DNA from: Meconema thalassinum
Lineage: Eukaryota > Arthropoda > Insecta > Orthoptera > Tettigoniidae
Direction of reading: 5' to 3'
NCBI GenBank assembly: GCA_946902985.2
Contig: OX336399.1
Span: forward strand, 162,608,911-162,672,910
Length of the DNA stretch: 64,000 nt
In this document: positions 21,655-33,523 of the stretch, one piece after another
Layout of the letters: each line of letters begins with the position of its first letter
Position numbering within the stretch: position 1 is the stretch's first letter
Position numbers and translations under genes: made by a program
The notes under the pieces: generated by a model
Seen by the model: only the letters and a program-made list of their open reading frames with translations
Told to the model about the DNA's origin: nothing
Databases searched by the model: none

Positions 21655-21835
21655 TTCACGGGATAGACCTACGAGATAGGCTACAATACTTCACAACACG
21701 TCTCATCTCGTATCTTGCCAGCTGCGCATGTAATAAATACCAAGGCAGCATCCGAGGCTTTCCGCTCCGCTGTTGTAATCGGTACATGCTATAAATCTGG
21801 TTGTGACGCATTGCGATACCCGCCGCACGGCCATT
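21655..21835 (+). repeat. Interspersed repeat J
   Basis: GTTCACGGGATA, then TATCTTGCCAGCTGCGCATG, TAATAAATACCAAGGCAGCA and TCCGCTGTTGTAAT match 31500-31690 in the same order. No coding is recognised. Confidence 0.45.
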
Positions 21836-21964
21836 GCGAGGCTCAGTTCTATAGCGAGGGCCCTCACTGTATTTAATGGCTTGGTCACTGTCTAATGAAT
21901 GCCAATCCAAGGTTTATCCAACACAATGAAGGGGGAGGGCAAAGGTGTTACTTTATAGAGAGGT

Positions 21965-22378
21965 AGCGGCTTCGATGGCGTAGTCGGTAGCATGCTGAAC
22001 TGCTGCGCCCAAGGTAGCGGATTCAAACCCGGCCGAAGTCGTCGGATTCTTGAAGAGCGTTAAAACTCCTTCGGTATGCCTTCCTTCGGAGGGAAAGTAA
22101 AGCCGGTGGTCCCATGTCATAGATGTATGGCATGTAAAAGATCCTTCCACAGACTAAACTTGTGTGAAACTAAATTGTTAGCTTAGATTTCGTCGCAACG
22201 CTCTATCAAAGTTTCAACGTTCACCACTAGGTACCATTGATATCTGGTAGCGAAAGTTTGAACTACTTGAAATTGAACGTAACTTGTAGCTCACCCTAAG
22301 GGTGTCCGCTGCAAGCAGCTTCAGACTCAGGCGAGCCGAACATGTCCTCGGACACTCCCGGCACTAAACGCCATACGA

Positions 22379-22409
<31 letters not shown>
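21965..22409 (+). mobile_element. SINE family A2, 10-bp TSD
   Basis: A full copy with head GCGGCTTCGATGGCGTAGTC and B box GCGGATTCAAACCCGGCCGA, ending GGCACTAAACGCCATACGAT and (AAAT)n. ATAGAGAGGT is duplicated exactly at 21955-21964 and 22410-22419. Confidence 0.85.
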
Positions 22410-22983
22410 ATAGAGAGGTGAATAGAAATTTTTGGTTAGAAGTTACTTAATAAAAAAAACTAGGCCTATGCATTATTATCTCAATATCTAACAAGGATTG
22501 GACGTAAAGTGTTCATGTCTGTACATTGATAATTTCACTCAAACATTCTAATTGGTATAGGCCTACATTGAGCCCTTAGACCAGGGGTTCCCAACCTGGG
22601 CAGGGTGTCGAGCGATACGGGAAATACGGGAATTTTAGTGACCCGGGAAAAATACGGGAATTATACGGGAAATTCGCACTTGATACGGGAAATCTTGAAA
22701 AGTCTCATAATGCCTGACTTCTTAGCCCCCGAACGCTAGGTAGAGTCCTCCCGCTCAGTCTTCTATTTCGCCTGCAGACCGCGCTGCCACTCGCAATTTG
22801 CGCCACCGATAGAGCGCCAAGCGGGATGAGAACGCAGCCAACGTCGAATGCATGCTTTGCCCGGCCGACCGCCGGCCGTACCCTCTCCGCGCAGGGCTAC
22901 GCGCGCCGCGCTCGTTGCTGACAATGACATACAGGAATCAATCCGCATTGTTAGTCACAGAGGAGACCTGGGGTTCTCGACAA

Positions 22984-23678
22984 GAGCAGCCCTTAAAGAA
23001 GCTAACAACTCAAGATCTCAGAAAATTCGAGACGCGGATGTGCTGCAATTTCGCAATTTCCTATGGCTGAAAAAATCAAAGAGAGGCCATCTCTTGCTCA
23101 CAAGATGACCCGTGCTTTTTCCTGCCTATACCTTATAGGGGTCGCTGAGACTCCTAAGTTGGAAGAAGTTAGGATCGTCATTGCCCTGGAAATTTTTTGT
23201 AATCAGAAGAATTTGATTTCTGGCGCAATGGCTGACCGCATCAAGAGCAGCTACTCCGCACTTCTGAGACTGCCCTCCGTCACTTTGCGTTTGAAGCAGT
23301 TCGACGGAAAAGAGCCACGGCTCGACGTGCTGTGGTCTGAATTAGTGGCTTCAGCACCTTCCTCAGTTCCTGCCAAAAACGTTCTCACAACCTTCGTTAA
23401 AATGATACTGATTTTTTTATCACAACAATGCAGCTCTTGACAGCGGTTTCTCCCTGAACAAGGAGTGCATGATCGTCAATCACAAAGAAGCAAGTCCGAT
23501 TGGAATGCTTACTGATCAGGACGCTGTGATGGCAGCTGGTGGAGTAGAAAAGATAACCGTGAGCAAGAGTCCATACTGCACGAAACTCCTACGGCTTGTT
23601 CAAGGAAGCAAAACAGGTGCGAAGCGACGGCTAAGGTGGCAGTCGATAGAAAAGGCACGAAAGATCTCCAGTAATTGA
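22984..23678 (+). pseudogene. hAT-like transposase C-terminal half, frameshifted
   Basis: Pieced across frames, the strand encodes DADVLQFRNF, then MAEKIKERPSLAHKMTRAFS and TPKLEEVRIV (23063 onward), LKQFDGKEPRLDVLWSELV, and after a frameshift near 23425 DSGFSLNKECMIVN followed by GMLTDQDAVMAAGGVEKITV. This resembles the C-terminal part of an insect hAT-like family in which FR-x-EC-x-x-FL, SP-x-x-x-x-x-VR-x-x-SCLDP and a late ERGFSVNKE block occur in that order. The catalytic N-terminal part is absent. An AATAAA lies at about 24004. The element's left TIR is only 380 bases upstream, so the missing portion cannot lie between. Confidence 0.5.
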
Positions 23679-24009
23679 AAAAAAAAAAGATATTGAACGA
23701 CGCCCGTTCTGAAGCATAGAAAATTGAAGAGCAGATGAGTTCCCTAGTGAAGCTTTGAATATTGTTTGTTTTATCTTATTTTGTGTGACTAAAGTTCCTA
23801 ACCACAATCTAGTAGTAACAAAGTGACTTATTTTATTTTGTGTATGACTAGAATACAGTTCCTATTCTGAAATTAGTACTGCCAAAAGAACGTAATTTTG
23901 TGCTGTGCATAACTGAAGTTCCTAGTAACAATCTTGTATTTGTCAAAGTGACTTATTTAATCTCGTTTTGCATTATTTTATTTTCTATTATCTACTTTGA
24001 TAAAATAAA

Positions 24010-27000
24010 GCTAAATTAAGAAGTATTCGCGGCGTGTCGCGTGTGGAATTTTACTCTTTTTAGCCTTTCCATGGTCTACTTTCGCATACCAAATTGTTTT
24101 AAAGTCGGTGCAAACACTCAATGCAAATGCGTCACACATGCATAAAATTCAAAAACTACAAACAATGTCTCACAGCTCTCGACATTTTAATATCAAACAC
24201 CCGTCACCAACATGTGGCTACAAAATTCACCACATAAGTGACAGAATTCTTCTCGTATGGGCAGGCATCGTTTCAGTCGCTTGTTAACCACTGTCTGTGT
24301 CGGATTTCCTTTCATTGTCATTGTTTCGTTACTTTTACTTCGCCAAAGTTCGACCCGAGGACTGGACACATCCCGTACAGCATGTACAGAAAGAAATACT
24401 GAAGGCGGTATCGATATCGCGGTGGATGGAATGATTATTAACCTTGGCAATTCATCAAGCTCTGACGAAGACAATGATGGTGGTGATGATGATAGGGACA
24501 GTGAAGGGATGGAGAGTGTCAAAGAAACCCTTGCCAAGTGACTGAGGAAAATTTATTTACTGGTGTCAGTTCGCTTGCGTCAATCGATAATAGAGCACAG
24601 GCTATTGTTTCCCGTCTTAGCGTTCAAAATACAGTCTGTCATTCAATAGCCTACAACTCGACAATATAAAACCACGGAAATAATATCGCCACAGAGCGGC
24701 TTGTTTGAGTGCCCAGTGCTAAATATGTCTTTTCCTTACCTTAACTTTACTTTTATATTATCACGAAAGCTAATATTAACCGTAGAGTCGCGATTCAGTG
24801 AGTGTGCATGGTGTTATCTGTCGACTACTGTAGTAAGCTGTGAACGACCTCCACTCAGACTCTTGTTTCATGTTAAAGGATAATCATTGCATGGTGAATG
24901 TTTTTATATTCATTAGCTGTAGAGTGTTTGCCCTCTTTGTCGTATTTAGTGAATTGAATACCGATGATAAAGGTAGCATAGGTTCGGTGTGTAATTTATT
25001 TATTCATCTAAAAGTATCGTATTTCTCTGTTTGAATGTCCTCGGGATTGACTCAGGATCTTTTTTTTAAATATATTACGTATAATTGTACAGAAATAATG
25101 TCTGAAGTGTAGCGCTGTGTATTATTCGAATCAGTTGTTTTACAACAACACTAAAAATTTGCAACACCGCTCAGCTGTTCCAAGCTCCCGACATATCCTT
25201 CGCGTTGTTTCCTTCGAAATACAGGGTGTAGGTGAGAAGCATGCTCAGAATTCTTGCCGTGTGGCGGTTGGACGTAGGGTCTTGTTATGTGGCGACCGTG
25301 GGTTGCGGAGAGGAAAGGCGGGGCAAAGTGACATGAAGGCTGTCAGTACCGAATGCGCGGGGTTAGCGATACTGTATTTGTCCCATAATTTACGCGTGTA
25401 ATAGCGGACACACCTCCAATTTTACTATCAAAGTCGTGATCTAAAGAGGGATAGTGGGTGGGTAACATCTATTACTACATGACCCCCAACATTATTATTC
25501 ATTATTACAAAGGGTATTTTGACTATTTTCAGTATTGTAGAAAATTGTATCGCCTTGTTCCGGGCTTCTATAGAGCTTACATTTTCTTTCGATCTATCAT
25601 TTGCCATAGGACGCGCCACCGGCGTATGGTTATGCATTACCAGCTTCTGATTTAGTAGTCAGGTAATGGAAGCAATGAGAACTGTGTACTACAATTTTCC
25701 TTGCATGTAATAAGCAAATTGTTGTTAAGGGAACGTAAAATGCACCAAGAATGATATGTATGATCTTCAGCTGTGTGCAGTGAGAAAGCTCTGCATGTGT
25801 TCATTCCTTATGTATTAATGATGCGAAATGTCAGCTAACGTTGTGCCACATACAACACTCGTAGTCTCTAAATGTTGCACATTTTCCCGTAAATTACAGC
25901 AGTTTATGTATGTTTGAATTGCTTATAAGATCGTGACAAAGAACGTGTTTCTCCAATTGGATGATTGTATTTAACTGAATGCACGTCGTATAATCTTGGC
26001 GAAGTTTTTTTTTTTTTTTTTTCACGGATCAACTCTACACCGCAGTAGGCACGCAGCTTTTTGTACTTAGTTTTCTGGCATCTTGTTTTAAATTATTGAC
26101 TAACATATTTCTAAATGCAGACAATCCATACCTCCATTAGGATTCGGGTTCCATAATTCATGCAAAATGAGGTTCGTTCGTTTGTGAAATTGAGGTCATA
26201 ACCCGCTACCCTTTCAGTGATTACCGTATGGTACTTTGCGTAGACTAGGGTGAAGATGTAAATGAGCATTTAAAAAAATTGTCGCCAGTTGTTTGGTTTA
26301 TTAACTTACGGTAATATTGTCCATGGGTACTGAAAACTAGGCACGGTTGGATTTTAAGGTGGAACAGCATGTGCTATCAAATATCGCTTTCTTGCAATAC
26401 CTGGAATATGTATAGAATTATAAAATGATTATTGGTTAAATAAGTGTTAATAGAGAGGCTATTATAATTATAATGATTATATAAATATTAAAGAAGAAAC
26501 GATGCGTTGTTAGTAAATATTAGGCCTACCGGTACAGCGAATAGCCTACAACTCGTAGCTTCCGTCACAATTTAGCATTTAAACGGGTCACGTTAATGCA
26601 TAATACCTATATACTAATATAACAACCTGATAGCAAATTATAATAATATTCTCACATATAACGTATTTAATTTGCACCAAGTTAATTATTGTAGTCTAAG
26701 ATATGTTAAACCACTGCCGTTTGAAATGTGCAAATCGCACACTTTGTAGGCAAGCTGTTGTTATGGTCGTCTCTGATGCGAAGTGTTACTAATTATTCTT
26801 TTAGGAGACACTTGTCTTTGGAATATTCATGAAAGGCCAACCCTCTAGTTCTTATGTCATAAGTTGAACGTATAAAAACAGAACCACAATCCGAAATAAT
26901 AAAGAAGATAATCACGAACGAACGATTCACTGCCAATGAAAATCAAATGGAGATTCGCGGACCGGAAGTTCGCTATGCATAAGCTTCGGTGCCATTTTGT

Positions 27001-27390
27001 TATTGTTAGTGTTATGTTGCCATTTTAACTCGTGGAAGCTCCATACGGTTACGGTACCTTACGATTCAGTCACTTCCCGTGAACATTTTTTATGTGACAC
27101 TCCTATTCTCTACTCTCTCAGTCCTCCTCAGTAAAATAGTCATTTATATCAGCTCTCCTCAGGTAAAAGGTATTTTATTTGTGTTCGTAGCATCTCATCC
27201 CATCTGCGATAGAATTCACTCGCGCACGCGCTCGCTTTGCTCACGCTACGGATTAGGCCTAAAGCTCGCCATCACCCGGGGGCTGCGGAAGTATCTCCAA
27301 AAATTCAGTTACTTACGCCAGTAAATCTTGATTTGCGTTTTAAGATACATTTTTCAGCCATTCGGTATGCGAACCATAGTCTTAGAGAGT
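24010..27390. other. Unassigned interior (possible cargo) of the 4880-bp element
   Basis: About 3.4 kb without SINE, LINE or transposase similarity that I can recognise. An acidic SSSSDEDNDGGDDD frame at 24257-24541 is low complexity. A T-run lies at 26005-26022 and a TATAAAAAC box at about 26870. It could be captured flanking DNA, the decayed remainder of the element, or a still older insertion. Confidence 0.35.
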
Positions 27391-27824
27391 TCTAAAATAT
27401 ACGGGAATTTGGTGGATTTTCGTACGGGAAATACGGGAATTATACGGGAATTTGAGAAAAGGTCATCGCTCGACACCCTGCTGGGGGGCGTGGGGCTTTA
27501 TCAAGGGGGGCGTGAGATGATTTCGAATTAAGTTTTTCTAACTCGAATATTACAATTTTGTATAATAAACATTTTTCGAATCTCTCCAATTGATTGTCGC
27601 ACCAAGTCAATCGTTCAAAAGCACTGGTAATTGCCAACTGTCAGCACAAACCTCTGCGGAGCCACGAATTTGGAGGTGAAATAAGGAATTTGCTGTGTTA
27701 TAAGGTGCAAAATCAATGCCAATTATATCATCTCTTTGGCATATATTTGTGATTTCTTTGAAGCTTTGAACAGTTTGAACTTAAAGCTCCAAGGCCAAAA
27801 ACTCCAATATTATGCTTGCTTATG

Positions 27825-28373
27825 ATGCCATCAGAGCTTTCCTGAAAATAATAATAATACAGTTATGGAAACGCCGGCTTCAGTTGAACAACTTCTCATC
27901 CTTTCACTGCCTTAATGAAATTTTGCCGGAAAATGAACGTGATCGTAATAAACTTAAAGTGCAAATTTAGTCACATTTGAATTCCCTGGCACAAGAATTC
28001 AACTTCTACTTTCCTGATATCGTGTCGGAAGAATGGTCCTGGCTGATAACAAAAAAAATCGTGACTTCAAGAAGAAGACACAGACTTGAAGTGTGAATCA
28101 AATCTAAATGATGATTCTAAAATATTAGGACTGGGTGACTTTTGGGTAAACTGTCTTGCAGTGTATCCTGTAATAGCCAAATTTGCATTGCGTATCATTG
28201 TCCCATTTTCAAAGACATATTTATGCGAGTCAGGATTTTCAACGTTGCGTGTCATAAAAACAAAGCAGCACTGTCGGCATGATGTTGCAAGTGATCTCCG
28301 CTGTGCTCTGTCAAATACCAAACCAAACATACCGAATCTTATCAAGATAAAACAGTGTCAACCCACTCACTGA
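27825..28373 (+). pseudogene. hAT transposase C-terminal region, ZBED5/SCAND3-like
   Basis: The upstream part reads LWKRRLQLNNFSSFHCL and FNFYFPDIVSEEW with one stop. A frameshift leads into the open 28086-28373 frame LGDFWVNCLAVYPVIAKFAL, YLCESGFSTLRVIKTKQHCR, DLRCALSNTKPNI, ending KQCQPTH. Order and motifs match the hAT C-terminal dimerisation domain of ZBED5/SCAND3-type transposases. The BED finger and DDE core are lost. Similar code survives on the minus strand of the sibling at 9703-9862. Confidence 0.7.
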
Positions 28374-28621
28374 CATTTGTTGACTAATTTAAGGATTTGT
28401 TGTAAAAGTGTGTTCTTTGTAATGTGCAAAAATGAAGTAATAGATAGGCCTATAATTATTCCATTATGCAGTGTTATTAAGTTAGGTCTATATCCTCCAC
28501 GTCAATAGGAGAGGTTATAGGCGCGATGAGTGTAGAGGGGGAGTTGGAGGGGGCGCAATGAGCTCCCGTATCTGAAAAGGGGGGCGTCAGCTGACAAAGG
28601 TTGGGACACACTGCCTTAGAC

Positions 28622-29560
28622 TATCAAGGTGACGATCTATCGTTACCCCTTGTTCTTGACAAAACTGGCAGAGTAACGATCCATCGTTACCGGCCATTAC
28701 TATTGATTATTTCGTTATTTACACATCAGTTAGCAGCAATTTTCCCGGAATAAGAAGACAAATTTAACTCTCATTTATATTCCGCGGGAACTAGGCCCAC
28801 TGACAATTTGTATTTATATTTTTTCCAAGAGTCTGAAACATGAGCTCACAGTTTAGCCTACATCCTTGTTGACGGAAAAATTGTGTGTATTTTTCTCTGA
28901 TTTCGCTGATGATTTTTAGTGAAATTAAGCAGTATCATAGGAAATATATTTAATTTATTAGCTAGTTTATTACTTAAATAATTTTGACAAAGATTTCCAT
29001 TTCCCAAAATTACAAAACATTCAAATCTGAGATTTGTAACTGTTTTTGCTCTGTTCATTTTTAAGCATTGAAACCATATGGTTTAGAGACATCACTATTT
29101 TTAGTGATAGGTGATTTATAAACTCAGCTAATATCATTATTGGACTGCTTTCCATGTCGTTTGAAAGAAGAGTGCGTAGCTCGGTAAATACGTCTGAAAG
29201 TTTTCACACACCCATCAGCTGAGAGTTTGAATGCGAAAGGGGAGTCAGTGTTTAGTGTTGGTGTCGGTGTATTTCGAGCAGATGAGCTTGTCCATCCCGT
29301 AGAACCATCACCACCTGTTTGTGGTCGTTACTTCGTAAATTACTGGACCAATTTGTGCGCTGTTTTTCATTAATTGATAACGTGTTCATGCCGCATAAAA
29401 TCCCACACACATAATCATATTTATACCCTTAGTAATATACACATAGGCATATGCCCCTTTAATTAGGAACTTAAAATACGGTGTTAAATACTGGAACGCC
29501 CGTCTTAAGGAGATGATATGCAACCTGCTCTTTACGCGTGCCAGGCGGGCAAATACAGTA
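28622..29560. other. Unassigned stretch
   Basis: A/T-rich. ACGATCTATCGTTACC and ACGATCCATCGTTACC near 28632 and 28675 form a short direct repeat. No gene recognised. Confidence 0.3.
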
Positions 29561-29960
29561 CAGTGAAGGGCTTTTTTTATAGAACCGAAACTCGCAGATA
29601 GTTTAACACATTTACACTTTTTAACGTGCTTAATTAGGCTATCATCATTACCTACATGAATGTCAGAGTAGTTGCTGGAAATGCTGTCCTTCAATTTCTA
29701 AACACACTTTGCACCGACATAGGAAGTTTTGGTACACTCGCTGTAATTCATCCTCACTGATATTTCGTATCAGTGCAGTTATTTCGTTCTCGAGATCCTC
29801 CAGAGTACACGGATTGTTTCTGAATACCTTTTGTTTGAGGTTCCCCACAAGTAAAAATCGCACGGCGCTGAAACTTATGAACCAATTTACTTCAAATTTC
29901 TTCTTTAGAAGATAAGTTTCCACCAGGAAAATTCGATGTTTTGTTCTTCAATGTGCGCAC
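29561..29960 (-). pseudogene. DDE_3-type (DUF4817 family) transposase, C-terminal end
   Basis: The minus frame 29923-29663 (86 codons) gives FSAVRFLLVGNLKQKVFRNN, TLEDLENEITALIRNISEDE and ends CLEIEGQHFQQLL. This is the C-terminal end of an abundant insect IS630/mariner-like family (N-terminal DUF4817 helix-turn-helix plus DDE_3), where F-x-LWG-x-LK-x-KVY and GGHFQHLL-like ends recur. Left of the stop the 3' UTR runs to a terminus CAGTGAAGGGC preceded by TA. The catalytic part is missing. It serves as a reference for the relics at 20607, 40027 and 46805. Confidence 0.7.
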
Positions 29961-30116
29961 AAATTCCGTACACCGCTACTCGTTATTGTTATTTATTTGA
30001 GCGAAAATTCCCTTACAGGAGAGCGATTAAACTTGATCACATGATGTCATTTGGAGGCGTGTCTCCTCCGCTCCTCCCAAAATCTCTTCATTCGCGCGGA
30101 ATGTTCCCTCTTCCTC

Positions 30117-31060
30117 TCATCCGTCCACTTTTTTCCAGGTTATTGATCTTGGTTCAAACTTAACATTCGCGATTTTCGTCTGGCACTCAGTTCGGAATTC
30201 GAAATGTTGTATACTCTGTACATCTTTAAGCCATTCTGTGCGGCATTTGCTCTGTGTTATGATACCGAGTAGTTTCTTGGTCAATCTGGAGGTGGCCATC
30301 CTGTGGATTTGAGTGTAAAATTTGGCTCTGCGTTTAATAATTTCGTCTGTTATCGCAATGGTGTTTTGATAGAGTTCAGTACTAGGTCTCTTCATCCAAA
30401 TGCCGTTTCTGTTGATTGCACCGTAGATCTTTCGGAGAATTTTTCGTTCCTGCTTTTCCAGTTTCCCAATCTTGGAATGACTATCGATTACTATCGTTTC
30501 AGCGGCTTCGGTGGCCTAGTCGGTAGCATGCTGAACTGCTGCCCAAGATAGCGGGTTCAAACCCGGCCGAAGTTGTCGGATTTTTTAAGAGCGTTTTTAA
30601 AATCCTTCAGTAGGCCTATGCCTTCCTTCGGAGGGGAAGTAAAGCCGACGGTCCCATGTCATAGATTTATGGCATGTAAAAGATCCTTCCACAGACTAAA
30701 CTTGTGTGGAGCTAAATTTCTAGGTAAGATTTCGTTGTAACGCTCTATCAAAGTTCCAACGTTCACCACTAGGTATCATTGACATCTGGTAGCGAAAGTA
30801 GAAACTACTTGAAATTGAACGGAACTTGTAGCTCACCCTAGGGGTGTCTGCTTGAAGCAGCTGCAGCCTATGGCGAGCCGAACATGTCCTCGGACACTCC
30901 CGGTACTAAAAGCCATACGAGTAATAATAAATATTGTTTCAGCCGCATAGGCCTATGTTGCTTCTGGAAGAATAACGGTTTTATAATGTCGTAACTTAAT
31001 TTGGCGTTCGTCGAAATGCATTTCTTGTTGTAATGGGCCCACGCTAGCCTGTAAGGCCTT
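30117..31060 (-). pseudogene. Non-LTR retrotransposon ORF2 C-terminal region, split by SINE A2
   Basis: On the minus strand 31060-30945 encodes LQKALQASVGP and LRHYKTVILPEAT. After the SINE, 30497-30117 continues KLEKQERKILRKIYGAINRN, GIWMKRPSTELY, FYTQIHRMATSRLTKKLLG and TEWLKDVQ. This is the same protein region as 1325-803 and the start of the 58787 fragment. RT core and endonuclease are missing. Only the SINE insertion breaks the frame in the distal part, so this copy is younger than the 803 copy. Confidence 0.68.
30503..30931 (+). mobile_element. SINE family A2 inserted in LINE coding sequence
   Basis: Head CGGCTTCGGTGGCCTAGTCG, B box GCGGGTTCAAACCCGGCCGA, tail CTAAAAGCCATACGAG with (AAT)n. 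Flanks TATCGTTTCAG (30492-30502) and TATTGTTTCAG (30932-30942) are an 11-bp duplication with one change. Confidence 0.82.
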
Positions 31061-31071
31061 CTGGAGCTTAG

Positions 31072-31160
31072 TAATAATAATAATAATAATAATATCGTAT
31101 TGCCTCGGGTGCCGGGTGCAAGCTTTGTTAATTGACACCCAGGGGGCAGCTTGCATGTCG
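31072..31160 (-). mobile_element. SINE family F, tail fragment
   Basis: (AAT)n then ATCGTATTGCCTCGGGTGCC and GGGTGCAAGCTTTGTTAATT, as at 4582 onward. It is followed by (ATT)n at 31164-31206, so the region is flanked by complementary trinucleotide arrays. Confidence 0.55.
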
Positions 31161-31464
31161 AATTATTACTATTATTATTATTATTGTTATTATTATTATT
31201 ATTATGTGTCTTTTAATATTTGAGAATGCATATTGTGTCAGGCATGATACCCTACATGCAAACTGTGAAACGAGCATTGAAGCTATTTCTCTAGGCCTAT
31301 GCTCATACATGTTAATTGTTCATATTTTAGTCTAGAAATGAGCTAGAAAATTTGTAAAAAGCATTACTGTATACAGGCAGAAAATGTGTGAATTGTAAAT
31401 TCCAGGCAAAAATATTATGTTAAAATAAATGATGAGTAAATGTAAGGCCTACTGACAATATAAA

Positions 31465-31495
<31 letters not shown>

Positions 31496-31499
31496 TAGA

Positions 31500-31690
31500 G
31501 TAGGGGTTCACGGGATACGAGGCTGGCTACAGTACTTAACATCAATTCTTGAAGTAAGTTATCACAATTAAGGTACCTTGCCAGCTGCTTGTGTAATAAA
31601 TGCCATGACAGCATCCGGAGCTTCCCTACCCGCTGTTGTATTTGTTCTAAAATACATCTCCACGTAATGTAGCTCATTCGTAAAATGATC
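31500..31690 (+). repeat. Interspersed repeat J
   Basis: Collinear with 21655-21835: GTTCACGGGATACGAG, TACCTTGCCAGCTGCTTGTG, TAATAAATGCCATGACAGCA, CCGCTGTTGTATTTG. Confidence 0.45.
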
Positions 31691-32408
31691 TCGTTAACAT
31701 AATCCAGAACACAAATAAATGACAGCTTACATCCGCATTATGCCAAGTATGATTTTAAACGCTTATAATTCGCATACACAAAAATGTGTCATCAAATCCA
31801 CCAATCAGAAAGCTTGAAATAGTGTCTATGTTGTAACCTAGGTCGTCAGGGTGGATGTACGTTGTGACTTCCCCCAAACTATTGGTGATGATGGTCAGAA
31901 TCGTCACACAGGTACACTATAGGCCTATGCGTGTTATTGTCGAGTGTCACATGTTATTCCAAAAATAAACTGTTAGCGTTACCTTCCATCCCTGCATCCA
32001 TGATCACGTGACTAGGTTCAGAGGGCCGCGTAATCCAAGAATGACTATCGCCAAACTAGAAATAAAAAAAAGTCCTCTCGGCACGCCGGAAGGCGGAGGT
32101 AGATTTCACCGGACAAACTTGGGGATAGGCGAAAATAGGCAGAATATGCAGGTTTTCATAGAAGGATCAGACCTCATTTATTGCGAGAAGGTATTTTATA
32201 ATTGGAGCTTAATTAACTTTGTTTTTCGTCATTTTATGCTTATTTTAAACATTTTATTGTCTTATGGGAACGGTAACCTTCTTGTCATTTGGGGTCCATT
32301 TTTATACTTGTGGTCACACTGTCCTTATGCAAGGTTTCGACACTGATGTGTAACTATGTAACGGTCTGTTACTTCTTCACGCAAAATTATATCTCCCGCA
32401 GAGATTTT
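31691..32408. other. Unassigned stretch
   Basis: An open frame at 32008-32346 (112 codons, plus) has a hydrophobic second half but no family I recognise, and it runs toward the start of the 1115-bp repeat. I do not call it a gene. Confidence 0.25.
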
Positions 32409-33523
32409 GGTTGGTTCCTCAGTTTAGGGGCTGCGACAACGCGGTCATGTAACCCCGTGTACTTAGGGATGGCTGTATTTGTCTGTAATTCAGGTAAGGA
32501 CAGCAGACGGTCAATTTCAAGCAGTAGTTCCTAATGTTGCTACCAGGTACTACCGTCAACGACACCTACCTGTGAACTTGGCTACTAGATGCCACCGCAG
32601 CCAGCAACTCGCAACGAACGTTGGAACTTCCCCACCAAAGGAAAGCATACTGAGGGATTTTTAGCGCTCTTAGAAAATCCGACGACTTCGGCCGGCTTTG
32701 AACTCGCGACCTTGGGCATAGACATTCAGCATGCTTGCTGCCAGTTACGTCGCCGAAGCCGCTTCACACTTAGTCAGATGGAATTCTGAATATGATCTCG
32801 TGCAAGTGCGTTATCTTGGCAACGTCTGATGGCTCATCCCTCATCAATTTAGTAGAGTTGCCATGGCAACCACTGATAGCTCTTGGCATTTTCTTATAAT
32901 TCCGAAATCATTTTTCTCATCCCTTGGCATAATGGTGGGTCATATCAAAAATTCTTTCAGACAAAATTTTAGGTAATTATTAGGGGAATATTGTCCATTT
33001 TGTACGGTTTTGATATTGTGCCTATTAAGAGAGATATGATTAATGTTTCCCGAAAAACCCACTTTTTCCCACCCCTTTGGTCAATGGTTGGTGCTATAAA
33101 AAACTCTTCAAACATAAATTTTTGGGATTTATCCGACACATAGTATGAACGTTGAACGGATTCGATACTTCACATATTAAGAGAGTTATAGCAATATTTC
33201 ACTTTTTCGAAAAAAGCCCTCCATTTTCACCCCCTTCGACCGATTTAGCACAGTAACGAACTCGACCGAGATTTTATAGGTATACATATTCGGTAAAATA
33301 TTCAAAGTGATTGGTGCAAAATTACGGCAGTTATCGTGTCCACAAGAAACTGATATGCATATATATATATACACATATACATACATAAATTATACATAAA
33401 CTTTTGAACTGACGGTGGTTTTGGGGTCTGGGGGATGTGAAACGCGAAGATATGTCGAAATTTTCCGGAAGTCGAAACATGGTACCCATTGCAATAGTTA
33501 GCTTTCTAATGAAATCTACCTCT
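32409..33523 (+). repeat. 1115-bp direct repeat, copy 1 (no large insertion)
   Basis: The unit runs from GGTTGGTTCCTCAGTTTAGG to GCTTTCTAATGAAATCTACC. It begins with a degraded SINE A1 in minus orientation (32414-32763), then GTTGCCATGGCAAC, three related TTAAGAGAG-TTATAGC/ATATGATTAATG blocks, an A/T microsatellite (33355-33400) and CTTTTGAACTGACGGTGGTT. This copy has an empty TA-rich tract, so it shows the state before the Tc1-type insertions in copies 2 and 3. Confidence 0.85.

Larger units (their letters stand above)
22601..27480 (+). mobile_element. 4880-bp DNA transposon inside the hAT, 5-bp TSD, unassigned superfamily
   Basis: Perfect 16-bp terminal inverted repeats CAGGGTGTCGAGCGAT. 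CTGGG is present at 22596-22600 and 27481-27485; the sibling hAT shows a single CTGGG at this place, so this is a 5-bp duplication. Both ends carry subterminal repeats of TACGGGAA (22613-22690; about 27398-27455). It contains a hAT-like transposase C-terminal relic close to the left end (22984-23678). The 5-bp TSD is shorter than the usual 8 for hAT. The right three quarters have no recognisable coding. Confidence 0.8.
22582..28613 (+). mobile_element. hAT transposon (ZBED5/SCAND3 type) with 8-bp TSD, carrying an inner element
   Basis: Left end CAGGGGTTCCCAACCTGGG and right end, read inward, CAGTGTGTCCCAACCTTTGT, flanked by a perfect 8-bp duplication CCTTAGAC (22574-22581, 28614-28621). The C-terminal transposase coding (27825-28373, plus) lies near the right end. 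Removing the inner element at 22601-27480 leaves about 1.15 kb, comparable with the 718-bp sibling at 9474-10191, which also supplies the empty site. Confidence 0.88.

Noticed and set aside
24193..24541. Acidic coding region on either strand
   Set aside because: Low-complexity Ser/Asp/Glu on one strand and Ser-rich on the other; no homologous pattern and no flanking gene structure.
32008..32346. Possible 112-codon membrane protein gene
   Set aside because: No recognisable domain, no clear promoter or splice context, and it borders a transposon-derived repeat.
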